From Microcystis sp. T1-4 (GTDB lineage: Bacteria > Cyanobacteriota > Cyanobacteriia > Cyanobacteriales > Microcystaceae), in assembly GCF_000297435.1 (NCBI RefSeq), contig NZ_CAIP01000021.1:1-39498 (forward strand): a stretch of DNA of 39,498 nucleotides. Direction: 5' to 3'. Positions 17,037-24,783 of this stretch are shown here, piece after piece (within the stretch, counting starts at the first letter, position 1; every line of letters starts with the position of its first letter). Under the pieces are notes generated by a model that was not told the origin of the DNA, did not search any database, and saw nothing but the letters and a program-made list of their open reading frames with translations. The translations under genes and the position numbers were made by a program.

Positions 17037-18140
17037 ATGTCGAAATCAATTTGTATTACTCTTGGAACTCGTCCTGAAGCGATTAAATTAGCTCCCGTTA
17101 TTCGTGCTTTTCAAGAATCGGAACAGTTTCAAACCCATGTAATTCTGACGGGACAGCATAAAGAAATGGTAGCGCAGGTGATGGAATTATTTGCTTTAAA
17201 AGCAGATGAAAATCTCGATATTATGCAAACTCGTCAAACTTTAACCGATATTACTTGCCGTAGTTTACGGGGTTTAGAAACAGTTTTTGAGCGCATAAAA
17301 CCAGATTTAATTATTGTGCAAGGTGATACTACCACTGCTTTTGCTGCTGCTTTAGCGGCTTTTTATCAACAAATTCCTATCGCTCATGTGGAAGCAGGAT
17401 TAAGAACTAATGATATCTATAATCCCTATCCCGAAGAAGCTAATCGCCGCCTAATTTCTCAACTGACGACCCTACATTTTGCTCCCACTACTTTAGCCGT
17501 AGAAAATTTACAAAAATCTGGGGTTACGGGCAATATTCACCACACCGGTAATACAGTTATTGATGCTTTATTAACCGTAGCAAAAACCGCACCAGAATGT
17601 CAAATTGCGGGCTTGAATTGGTCAGATTATCGGGTTTTATTAGCCACGGTTCACCGCCGGGAAAATTGGGGCGAACCGTTACAGGATATTATCAAAGGAT
17701 TCACTTTGTTACTAGAAAAATATGCCGATACAGCCCTATTATTACCCCTGCATCGCAATCCTACTGTCCGAGAACCAATTCAGTCCGCTTTGGGCAATCA
17801 TCCCAGGGTATTTTTAACCGAACCTCTCGATTATGCCGAGTTAGTGGGGGCGATTCAACGCTGTTATTTATTATTAACTGATTCTGGGGGCATTCAAGAA
17901 GAAGCCCCCAGTTTAGGAAAACCTGTTTTAGTATTGCGAGAAACCACAGAAAGACCGGAAGCAGTACAAGCGGGAACCGCAAAATTAATTGGGACTAATC
18001 CAGGGCAAATTTTAGCCGCAGCGGGAGAATTATTAAGGGATAAAATCGCCTATGATCGTATGGCTAATGCCATTAATCCTTTTGGAGATGGACAAGCATC
18101 CCAAAGAATTCTCCAAATCGTCCAAGATTTTTTGGCTTAA
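17037..18140 (+). CDS. wecB: UDP-N-acetylglucosamine 2-epimerase (non-hydrolysing)
   Basis: A cytoplasmic enzyme interconverting UDP-GlcNAc and UDP-ManNAc for surface polysaccharide synthesis; 367 aa, the family's normal size, GT-B fold. Marks are LGTRPEAIKLAPVI at the N-terminus, VQGDTTTAFAAALAAF, the active-site segment IAHVEAGLRT, PEEANRRLISQLTTLHFAPT, TVHRRENWG and the C-terminal UDP site LTDSGGIQEEAPSLGKPVLVLRETTERPEA. The ATG follows a CTGATAA array with no visible Shine-Dalgarno. ruvC starts 3 bp after its stop, so the two are probably cotranscribed. The partner dehydrogenase WecC is not in the window. Confidence 0.93.
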   Translation: MSKSICITLGTRPEAIKLAPVIRAFQESEQFQTHVILTGQHKEMVAQVMELFALKADENLDIMQTRQTLTDITCRSLRGLETVFERIKPDLIIVQGDTTTAFAAALAAFYQQIPIAHVEAGLRTNDIYNPYPEEANRRLISQLTTLHFAPTTLAVENLQKSGVTGNIHHTGNTVIDALLTVAKTAPECQIAGLNWSDYRVLLATVHRRENWGEPLQDIIKGFTLLLEKYADTALLLPLHRNPTVREPIQSALGNHPRVFLTEPLDYAELVGAIQRCYLLLTDSGGIQEEAPSLGKPVLVLRETTERPEAVQAGTAKLIGTNPGQILAAAGELLRDKIAYDRMANAINPFGDGQASQRILQIVQDFLA

Positions 18141-18143
18141 TCT

Positions 18144-18629
18144 ATGACTACTTGGTTGGGTATCGACCCCGGATTAGCGATTGTCGGTTGGGCTATTCTC
18201 CGGGATAATGGTGAGTTAATGCCGATTTTAGTCGATTACGGCACGATCGAAACTTCTAAAAATCTTTCTACTGCCCAGCGTTTGATTGAAATTGAACGGG
18301 ATTTAAAGGAGTTAATCGCAGAATATAAACCGGGGGAAATTGCCGTAGAAATGCCCTTTTTTAACCGGCAAATCAAGGCAGCTGGTGGAGTCCTGCAAGC
18401 ATTGGGAATTATCAATCTGGTTAGCTGCCGCGATGGGGGAATTGAACCGATTTTCCTCCATCAAGCTAGTTGGAAATGTCATCTGGGCCATGGTAGGGCC
18501 ACTAAAGCGGAGGTGGCCGAACAAATTAAGTATTTATTCGGATTGACAAAAATGCCCATTAATGATGCTGTAGATGCTATAGCGATCGCCTATGCCGCTT
18601 TTAGTGGCGTTCGCAATCAAATCTCTTGA
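18144..18629 (+). CDS. ruvC: Crossover junction endodeoxyribonuclease RuvC
   Basis: Holliday-junction resolvase, 161 aa, RNase H fold. The four acidic catalytic residues are present: D8 in LGIDPGLAIVGWA, E69 in IAVEMPFF, and D141 and D144 in INDAVDAIAIAY. The length is slightly below the E. coli enzyme. In many cyanobacteria ruvC differs strongly from the proteobacterial form, and this one also has the compact N-terminus without the usual PGxxxTGYG glycines (here PGLAIVGWA), so activity should not be assumed to be identical. It is 3 bp downstream of wecB. Confidence 0.85.
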   Translation: MTTWLGIDPGLAIVGWAILRDNGELMPILVDYGTIETSKNLSTAQRLIEIERDLKELIAEYKPGEIAVEMPFFNRQIKAAGGVLQALGIINLVSCRDGGIEPIFLHQASWKCHLGHGRATKAEVAEQIKYLFGLTKMPINDAVDAIAIAYAAFSGVRNQIS

Positions 18630-18634
18630 AGCAA

Positions 18635-18653
18635 TTTGACCCAATTGGTCAAA
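18635..18653. promoter_or_regulatory. Inverted repeat TTTGACC-N5-GGTCAAA
   Basis: A perfect 7-bp inverted repeat lies between ruvC and the toxin gene, about 40 bp upstream of a TATAAT box. It could be an operator for the toxin-antitoxin pair or a weak terminator of ruvC. There is no T-tract in the ruvC direction, which favours an operator. Confidence 0.4.
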
Positions 18654-18691
18654 AAATTTAGCTGACAACTAAAAGCCATCTTTGGATTTAC

Positions 18692-18697
18692 TATAAT
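18692..18697 (+). promoter_or_regulatory. Possible -10 box (TATAAT) of the toxin-antitoxin operon
   Basis: A consensus TATAAT overlaps the first possible ATG (18696) of the toxin gene. If it is used, that ATG lies upstream of the transcript start and the real start is the ATG at 18738. No good -35 box is visible (TGACAA at 18663 is 23 bp away). Confidence 0.4.
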
Positions 18698-18737
18698 GGG
18701 GCTTGACAGGTGGTATCAGTTATATCACCATAAGCGA

Positions 18738-19082
18738 ATGCGTAATACCCGTCCTATATCTTGGATTAAAGCGGCACGGAAAGATTTTCAAAAGTTTCCC
18801 AAGGAAGCCCAAGAAATTGTACTTGACGCTTTAACTATTGCAGCAGAAGGGGCAAAATCATCCCTAACCAAGCCTTTTAAGGGGATAGGTTCTGGTGTGT
18901 TCGAGATTGCTCTACCTTTCAAGGGGGATGCCTATCGAACTATTTATGCTGTCCAGTTAGGTGAGGCTATCTGGGTGATTCATGCCTTCCAGAAAAAATC
19001 CCCAAAAGGGATCAAAACACCACAGCAAGAAGTCGAAGTTATCAAAGCACGGCTCAAGCGATTGAAGGAGGAACTCTCATGA
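18738..19082 (+). CDS. HigB/RelE-type toxin (Gp49-like, COG4679)
   Basis: A mRNA-interferase-type toxin of a type II toxin-antitoxin pair, 114 aa from the preferred start at 18738 (an upstream ATG at 18696 would add 14 residues but overlaps a TATAAT box). The pattern is that of the phage-derived Gp49-like/RelE family: WIKAARKDFQKFPKEAQEIV helix, then GIGSGVFEIALPFKGDAYRTIYAVQL, then AIWVIHAFQKKSPKGIKTPQQEVE, and a Lys/Arg-rich C-terminal helix. The basic residues expected for RNA binding are present. Its TGA overlaps the antitoxin ATG (ATGA at 19079-19082), giving toxin-first order as in HigBA. It is accessory DNA between ruvC and secF. Confidence 0.88.
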   Translation: MRNTRPISWIKAARKDFQKFPKEAQEIVLDALTIAAEGAKSSLTKPFKGIGSGVFEIALPFKGDAYRTIYAVQLGEAIWVIHAFQKKSPKGIKTPQQEVEVIKARLKRLKEELS

Positions 19083-19402
19083 GTGAAGAACAATTTGAAC
19101 TGGTACAAGGTAGCGGGAATGTGTACCGCGATTTTGGCGATGTAGATGCGGACGTGCGACAAGCGAAAGCACTGCTTGCTGCTGAAATTATCAAGGTTCT
19201 GGAGAAGGAAGACTTATCAACCCGCGATGCTCAAGTGCGAACTGGAATTAATCACAGTGAATTTGTTCAGATTCGCCATGCTAATTTGGAACGCTTTACT
19301 ATTGACCGTTTGATATCAATTTTGGGTCGTCTCAATCAACAGGTTGAAATTACTATTACGACCTATCCAAGACCGACTGATTCTTCACCAATGGCATCCT
19401 AA
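19079..19402 (+). CDS. HigA/XRE-type antitoxin (HTH_37, COG5606)
   Basis: A 107-aa antitoxin with a helix-turn-helix that should bind both its own promoter and the toxin. After a short N-terminal stretch (GSGNVYRDFGDVDADVRQAKALLAAEI) it has the HTH core EDLSTRDAQVRTGINHSEFVQIRHANLERFTIDRLISILGRLNQQVEITI, the standard pattern of antitoxins paired with Gp49-like toxins. The start codon overlaps the toxin stop by 4 bp, and AAGGAGG in the toxin's last codons is a good Shine-Dalgarno. Its 3' end overlaps the convergent secF stop by 4 bp. Confidence 0.88.
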   Translation: MSEEQFELVQGSGNVYRDFGDVDADVRQAKALLAAEIIKVLEKEDLSTRDAQVRTGINHSEFVQIRHANLERFTIDRLISILGRLNQQVEITITTYPRPTDSSPMAS

Positions 19403-20331
19403 CTGTAATTGAGTGTGGGTCGATGGGAACGACCGCGCCACCAAGCTAGTAGGGTACTAGCGATAAAAATACTCGAATAGGCCCCCGCTACGAAACCAAT
19501 AATTAAAGCTAGGGCAAAATATTTTAAGGTCGTGCCACCAAAGAGAAAAATCGCCACCAGAGGCAATAAAGTGGTCAGGGTGGTATTAATCGAACGAGTT
19601 AGGGTTTGACTCACCGCATTATCGACAATTTCATCCACGGATAATTCGGGGGTATTAGCAAAATTTTCCCGGACGCGATCATAAATTACCACTGTGTCAT
19701 TAACAGAAAAGCCCACAATTGTCAAGAGGGAAACCAAAAATAAACTATCCACTTCTACCCCCGCAATTAAGCCTAAAACCGCAAAGACCCCTAAAGTGAT
19801 CAAAACGTCGTGCAGCAGGGCGACAATGGCAAAAAAAGCGTAATCCCGTTGAAAACGGAAGCTTAGATAGACGGCAATGCCAAAAAATGACACTAATAAA
19901 GCTAAAAATCCCGACCTAAATAATTCTTGACCGATGGTGGGCCCGACGGTATCGATTTGACCGGTTTCGGGGTCAAAGGTGCCAATTTTCTGATTTAAGG
20001 TGTCGAGTAATTTTGTTCTCTGTTCTTCTGCCAGGGTTTTAGTCCGCACCGATAAAGTATATTTATCCAACACCTGCACACTACTGTTACCCAATCCTTC
20101 CTCGTCTAAAATTGCTTGCACTTCGGCAGTAGTTAAGGGTTTCTCACAGGTATTCTTTTTAGCACAGGCTAATTCTATCTGAATTCTCGTGCCACCAACA
20201 AAATCTAAACTCGGTCGCAAAGGCGCTTGAATAGTGAACCAAGAAATCACCATGGCCAAAATACTACCAATCGTCAGCAAGGCCGAGACTGTCCACCAAA
20301 AATTACGCTGTTTTGTAACGTTAAATGCCAT
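19399..20331 (-). CDS. secF: Protein translocase subunit SecF
   Basis: RND-family partner of SecD, using proton-motive force to pull preproteins through SecYEG; 310 aa. It shows the N-terminal helix, the D1-type motif LDFVGGTRIQIEL, a short periplasmic domain (about 45-130) with two Cys (LACAKKNTCEK) that could pair, and five C-terminal helices including YDRVREN after VGFSVNDTVVIYDRV, the conserved SecF D4 region. It is separated from secD by 285 bp packed with tandem repeats, so it may have its own expression control. The 3' end overlaps the convergent antitoxin gene by 4 bp. Confidence 0.95.
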   Translation of the reverse strand: MAFNVTKQRNFWWTVSALLTIGSILAMVISWFTIQAPLRPSLDFVGGTRIQIELACAKKNTCEKPLTTAEVQAILDEEGLGNSSVQVLDKYTLSVRTKTLAEEQRTKLLDTLNQKIGTFDPETGQIDTVGPTIGQELFRSGFLALLVSFFGIAVYLSFRFQRDYAFFAIVALLHDVLITLGVFAVLGLIAGVEVDSLFLVSLLTIVGFSVNDTVVIYDRVRENFANTPELSVDEIVDNAVSQTLTRSINTTLTTLLPLVAIFLFGGTTLKYFALALIIGFVAGAYSSIFIASTLLAWWRGRSHRPTLNYS

Positions 20332-20342
20332 ATCGATTAAGT

Positions 20343-20616
<274 letters not shown>

Positions 20617-20617
<1 letters not shown>

Positions 20618-22023
20618 TATTGATTTGTCGGTAAATTAGGGCAGAAAAGTTGGGGTTTTTGACGGACGCTGGGGACGTTTAACACGGTGATTAACAGGAG
20701 AGTACGACTACAGGTTAAAGCGGTAAACATACTCACAGCTACCCCAATGGCTAAAGTTAAAGCAAAACCCTTGACTAATCCCGAACCCAACCAAAATAAG
20801 GCAGCACAGGCGATTAAAGTAGTGACATTACTATCGAGAATACTGGAAAAAGCCCGATAAAATCCCGACTCCACCGCCCGAAATAGGGATTTTCCCGCTC
20901 TTAATTCCTCCCGGGTACGTTCAAAAATCAGTACATTAGCATCAACTGCCATACCGATACTGAGGATAAATCCAGCAATACCGGGTAACGTCATCGTGAC
21001 TCCCACTAAGGCAAAAGCCCCCAGAGAGAGAATAGTATAGATAATCAGGGAAATATCGGCAATAATACCGGGTAAACGGTAATAAACCGCCATGAAGATT
21101 AAAACTAACAGTAAACCCACTAAACCAGCGTAGATACTGCGACGGATGCTATCCTGCCCTAAAGTTGCCCCGACGGTGCGAATTTCTTCCACTTTGACGG
21201 GGAAAGGTAGGGAACCACCGCGCAATTGAATCGCTAGATCGTTGGCAGTTTCGGCGGTAAAATTACCAGTAATCACGGCCCGGCCTCCTGTAATTCCCGT
21301 TTGGGCAAACTGCACATCGACTACAGGGGCGCTAATTAATTCATTATCGAGGAAAATCCCAATACTGCGACCAGTACCCGCAATCACTTTAGTCAGTTCG
21401 GCAAATTTATTGCCCCCTTCCGAGTCGAAAGTAATGGCCACTTCCCAGTTAGTGCCTTGGGTGGAACTAATAGTGGCATTTTGCAGATTTTTTCCGGTTA
21501 AGTCCACCGATTCAAATAAATTTAAAATTGCCTCTTGAGATTTTTGCAGAGATTGTTCTAGTTCGGCAATTTTAGCGGCATTTTCGGGTTTATTCTCAGT
21601 TTTGAGGGCGGCTAATTCCGCTTTTTTTTGTTGAAAAATCGAGTATTCAGCCCGGAATTCTCCTTCTGTACCTTGTTTTTGCTGACGAAATTCTAATTGG
21701 GCCTGAACATTTAGGTTTCTCTCAGCTTCTTTGGGATTTGTAACCCCTGGTAGTTGCACGATTACCTGATTTTTACTGTCCACAGTCTGCACTAATGATT
21801 CAGAAACACCGAGGGCATTAACGCGATTTTCAATCACATTTTGTACGGCTTTTAAATCATTAGGTTGAATGGTTTTGACGGTTTCAGTGGGTTTAACCTG
21901 AATGGTTAATTGACTACCACCGCGCAAGTCCAAACCTAATTGTAGGGGTAACTTAATCAGGATGATGATCGAGGCAACAACTAGGCCGATGATCAGTAAC
22001 AATAACCAATTTTGTCTCTGCAT
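20617..22023 (-). CDS. secD: Protein translocase subunit SecD
   Basis: Large RND subunit of the SecDF accessory complex, 468 aa. N-terminal helix (WLLLLIIGLVVASIIILI), the D1 motif LGLDLRGGSQLTIQV, a large periplasmic P1 domain (about 40-280) with a coiled Lys/Glu/Gln segment (about 130-165), and the C-terminal helices with ALVGVTMTLPGIAGFILSIGMAVDANVLIFERTREE, the conserved SecD D5/D6 region. The final residues PTNQ and the stop codon are read at the edge of a CTGATAA array, so the C-terminus may have been reshaped by repeat insertion. It follows pdhB by 26 bp, an order seen in other cyanobacteria. Confidence 0.95.
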
Positions 22024-22049
22024 AACTTCAGTATCAAAAGGAGAATTTT

Positions 22050-23033
22050 TTAAATGCGATCACCGACCATTTTTTGGACAGCTTCGACAATTTGATTAGG
22101 TTGAATAATCGTCAATCTTTCTAGATTACCGTTATAAGGTGTGGGGATATCTTGGGAAGATAATCTTAACACGGGGGCATCCAATTCATCGAATAACTGC
22201 TCGTTAATTAAAGCAATTAACTCAGAAGCAATTCCCGCCGTTTTCATACATTCTTCCACGATAATCACCCTGTGAGTCTTGCGAATCGAAGCGGCAATCG
22301 TCTCCATATCAAAGGGTTTCAGGGAAATTAAATCGATAATTTCTGGATCATAGCCATCTTTTTCTAACTGTTTTAATGCCTGTAAACAGTGATGACGCAT
22401 CCGCGAATAGGTGAGAATGGTGATATCTTCTCCCTTGCGAACGATTTCGGCTTTATCGAGCGGTAAAAGATACTCGGTATCAGGTAAATTTTCCTTGAGA
22501 TTATAGAGAAGAACGTGTTCAAAGAAAAGCACGGGGTTATTATCTCTAATCGCCGATTTTAATAAACCTTTGGCATTGTAGGGAGTGGAACAAGCGACAA
22601 TTTTTAGGCCTGGTACTGCGTGAAAATAGGCCTCTAAACGTTGGGAATGTTCCGCCCCTAATTGTCTGCCCACACCCCCCGGACCGCGGATAACCATAGG
22701 GATTTTAAAATTACCGCCAGAAGTATAACGTAACATCCCGGCATTGTTGGCAATTTGGTTAAAGGCAAGCAGAAGAAAACCCATATTCATGCCTTCAATA
22801 ATCGGACGTAATCCCGTCATGGCTGCCCCCACTGCCATGCCCGTAAAACTATTTTCAGCGATGGGAGTATCTAAAACCCTTAAATCGCCATATTTTTTGT
22901 AGAGATCTTTGGTAACTTTGTAGGAACCGCCGTAATGTCCCACATCTTCACCCAAAACAAATACTGTCTGGTCCTGGCCCATTTCCTCATCGATCGCCTG
23001 TCGCAAAGCATTAAATAATAGGGTTTCTGCCAT
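22050..23033 (-). CDS. pdhB: Pyruvate dehydrogenase E1 component, beta subunit
   Basis: Beta chain of the thiamine-diphosphate E1 enzyme that decarboxylates pyruvate; 327 aa. Typical marks: ALRQAIDEEMGQDQTVFVLGEDVGHYGGSYKVTKDL, RVLDTPIAENSFTGMAVGAAMTGLRPIIEGM, IRGPGGVGRQLGAEHSQRLEA, the C-terminal transketolase domain (ILTYSRMRHHCLQALKQL, DLISLKPFDMETI) and VEECMKTAGIASEL. The alpha subunit gene is not in the window, as is common in cyanobacteria, where the PDH genes are scattered. secD follows 26 bp downstream on the same strand. Confidence 0.95.
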   Translation of the reverse strand: MAETLLFNALRQAIDEEMGQDQTVFVLGEDVGHYGGSYKVTKDLYKKYGDLRVLDTPIAENSFTGMAVGAAMTGLRPIIEGMNMGFLLLAFNQIANNAGMLRYTSGGNFKIPMVIRGPGGVGRQLGAEHSQRLEAYFHAVPGLKIVACSTPYNAKGLLKSAIRDNNPVLFFEHVLLYNLKENLPDTEYLLPLDKAEIVRKGEDITILTYSRMRHHCLQALKQLEKDGYDPEIIDLISLKPFDMETIAASIRKTHRVIIVEECMKTAGIASELIALINEQLFDELDAPVLRLSSQDIPTPYNGNLERLTIIQPNQIVEAVQKMVGDRI

Positions 23034-23256
23034 ATCAAGTCCCCGCTTACAATTCGGTCATCTTATCACTAAACTTATTATCTTACCCCTTTTCTGGCCC
23101 GAAGGGAGTGGGAGGTTCTGACAGGTGTAGGTTTATTACAAAGAGGTGAGCAGTCATACCAAATCCGTTTTTAATAGTGTGATTAACTCTCAAGTTATGA
23201 ATTGTTTCTACCGACACCCCACACCCCACTATCCTATACTTTTTAAACAGGATTTA

Positions 23257-23279
23257 GTCTCACACACTCAGGGTGAGAC
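23257..23279. repeat. Perfect inverted repeat GTCTCAC-N9-GTGAGAC
   Basis: A 7-bp stem-loop beginning within the AAACAGGATTTAGT repeat and lying about 30 bp before the transposase remnant. It may belong to the decayed element. Confidence 0.45.
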
Positions 23280-23307
23280 AATCAAGCTAGAGATTTAGAG
23301 GAGCCTC

Positions 23308-23712
23308 GTGAAAGGCAATGCTGAAAAACAAATATCTCAAGCAGTGGTCGTGCATAGTTTCAGACGAGGCAAGAGGCACTCTTGCAAAAGGCAAAACACT
23401 GGCCTGCTTAACCCAGAGCTTGCCGAACGCCTTTGGTTAACTATGGCTGTAGCCACTCTCTGGATGGTTATGCTGGGTGGAGAAGCAGAAAATCAATTTC
23501 CGAAGTGCCAATTTGTCGCAACTTCCCCCCCCCAACATACTGTCTTTAGAAAAACTCTCCATCTCAAACCCTTAGGTCAGATTTCTGGTTTTCTGCTGGG
23601 TTCTATTACCCTAATTGCTGATTTACTAAAAGGTTTGTCGATTCACCTTCATCGTTGGAGTTCTTTCCCTCCTACCCTCGTTAATGCTTTTTACCACTCC
23701 CGTTCCTCTTAG
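23308..23712 (+). pseudogene. Transposase C-terminal remnant
   Basis: Open for 134 codons from a GTG, but only part looks like protein sequence under selection. FRRGKRHSCKRQNTGLLNP and AERLWLTMAVATLWMVMLGG, then EAE, follow the C-terminal end of IS4-type DDE transposases, which usually read FKD-KRGGW-WQ-T----P-RAERLWLA-AVATLW-VS-GG. Here the acidic FKD-type residue region and everything upstream (the catalytic Asp residues) are missing or altered. The downstream half is low-quality sequence. It lies between ends with inverted similarity (23157 and 23784). I infer a decayed insertion sequence; the family assignment is tentative. Confidence 0.6.
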
Positions 23713-23832
23713 TTGTAAAATACTTACATCTGTCAGCCTCTCCCCTCTCCCCACTTCCCCATACCGTTGAAACAGGATTTAGTATTACCGGTGACAGCAG
23801 CTACCCAGTTCTTTTTGTTATTTGTTATCCTG

Positions 23833-23844
23833 ATTGTTAACAAT
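23833..23844. promoter_or_regulatory. 12-bp palindrome ATTGTTAACAAT
   Basis: A perfect palindrome 33 bp upstream of the PHP-domain gene start. Its position suits an operator, but AT-rich palindromes of this size can be chance. Confidence 0.3.
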
Positions 23845-23876
23845 TTGTAATCTTTGGGAAAGTTCCTCAATACTGC

Positions 23877-24560
23877 ATGGTCGTCTCTGCTACAATTCCA
23901 CCCCTAGCTCAAGATACCCTCGCCCTGAAAGCGGTCTGGGCAAATATTGGCTATGATAGTTGTCCCCACCATTACAATTTCCATCTTCACACCCATTGTT
24001 CCGATGGTCAAATGAGTCCCCAAGACTTGATGAGACAAGCTTTAGACATCGGACTAAAAGGATTAGCAATTACCGATCATCACTCGATCGAAGGTTATCG
24101 ACAAGCGCAAATTTGGCTGGAAAATCAGCATTTAAAGAGTTCTCCACCCCATCTCTGGACAGGGGTAGAAATTACGGCGAATCTCTTAGAGACAGAAGTG
24201 CATATTCTTGGCTATGGTTTCGATCCCGCTCACACCCTCTTGACTCCCTATCTGCAAAGAACCAAACCGGAAGGAGATCTCGCTTTGGCCTCTAGAGTCA
24301 TTACAAGTTTACAGCAAGCGGGGGCTTTAGTGGTTCTGGCCCATCCCTTTCGTTATCATCGTCCCGCAGCTGATTTAGTGGCGGCGGCGGTAGAATTGGG
24401 TATTGATGGGATTGAGGCTTTTTATGCCTACGGCAATCCCAAACCCTGGCTACCCAGTCAACGGGAAACCGAACAAGCTCTCGCTCTTAGTCGTCAATAT
24501 CAATTATTCGCCACCTGTAGCACCGATTCCCACGGTAAATCTTTATTACAGCGCATTTAG
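23877..24560 (+). CDS. PHP-domain metal-dependent phosphoesterase
   Basis: A 227-aa PHP-fold hydrolase, related to polymerase/histidinol phosphatase and to 3',5'-nucleoside bisphosphate phosphatases. Metal ligands visible are H36 and H38 in NFHLHTHCSDG, the Asp and His residues in LAITDHHSIEGY, Glu in WTGVEITANL, His in VVLAHPFRYHR and the C-terminal STDSHG. The segment EVHILGYGFDP matches the family. The 36 residues before the first motif are longer than in many members. It is a lone gene between the transposase remnant and ndhF; the substrate cannot be told. Confidence 0.87.
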   Translation: MVVSATIPPLAQDTLALKAVWANIGYDSCPHHYNFHLHTHCSDGQMSPQDLMRQALDIGLKGLAITDHHSIEGYRQAQIWLENQHLKSSPPHLWTGVEITANLLETEVHILGYGFDPAHTLLTPYLQRTKPEGDLALASRVITSLQQAGALVVLAHPFRYHRPAADLVAAAVELGIDGIEAFYAYGNPKPWLPSQRETEQALALSRQYQLFATCSTDSHGKSLLQRI

Positions 24561-24648
24561 CCTGATCGCAGGATTAACTGTAAAATACCTAAATTGACTA
24601 AACTCGATCCCTGCTCGATCGAGTGTTAGTTTTTTATGGCCAAAAACA

Positions 24649-24778
24649 GGGAAGTGGGGAAGTGGGGAAATGGGGAAGTGGGGAAATGGGGGAATGGGGA
24701 ATTTCAACTAAAACCCTAACACCCTAACACCCTAACACCCTAACATCCCAACACCCCAACACCCCAACACCCCAACAC
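24649..24778. repeat. Octamer tandem repeats GGGGAAGT/A and CCCTAACA/CCCCAACA
   Basis: 24649-24700 carries GGGGAAGT with GGGGAAAT variants; 24714-24778 carries four CCCTAACA units followed by CCCAACAC units. The second array ends 5 bp before the ndhF ATG. Confidence 0.93.
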
Positions 24779-24783
24779 TCTGA

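Larger units (their letters stand above)
23157..23784. mobile_element. Candidate decayed insertion element with related ends
   Basis: TACCAAATCCGTTTTTAA at 23157-23174 matches, with 4 mismatches in 18, the reverse complement of TTGAAACAGGATTTAGTA at 23767-23784. AAACAGGATTTAGT also occurs at 23245-23258, so three related ends enclose a 90-100 bp MITE-like piece and a transposase-like fragment. Boundaries are inferred from the repeats only. Confidence 0.45.

Noticed and set aside
23308..23712. Novel 134-aa gene
   Set aside because: The recognisable part is a transposase C-terminus without catalytic residues, and the rest lacks features of a protein.
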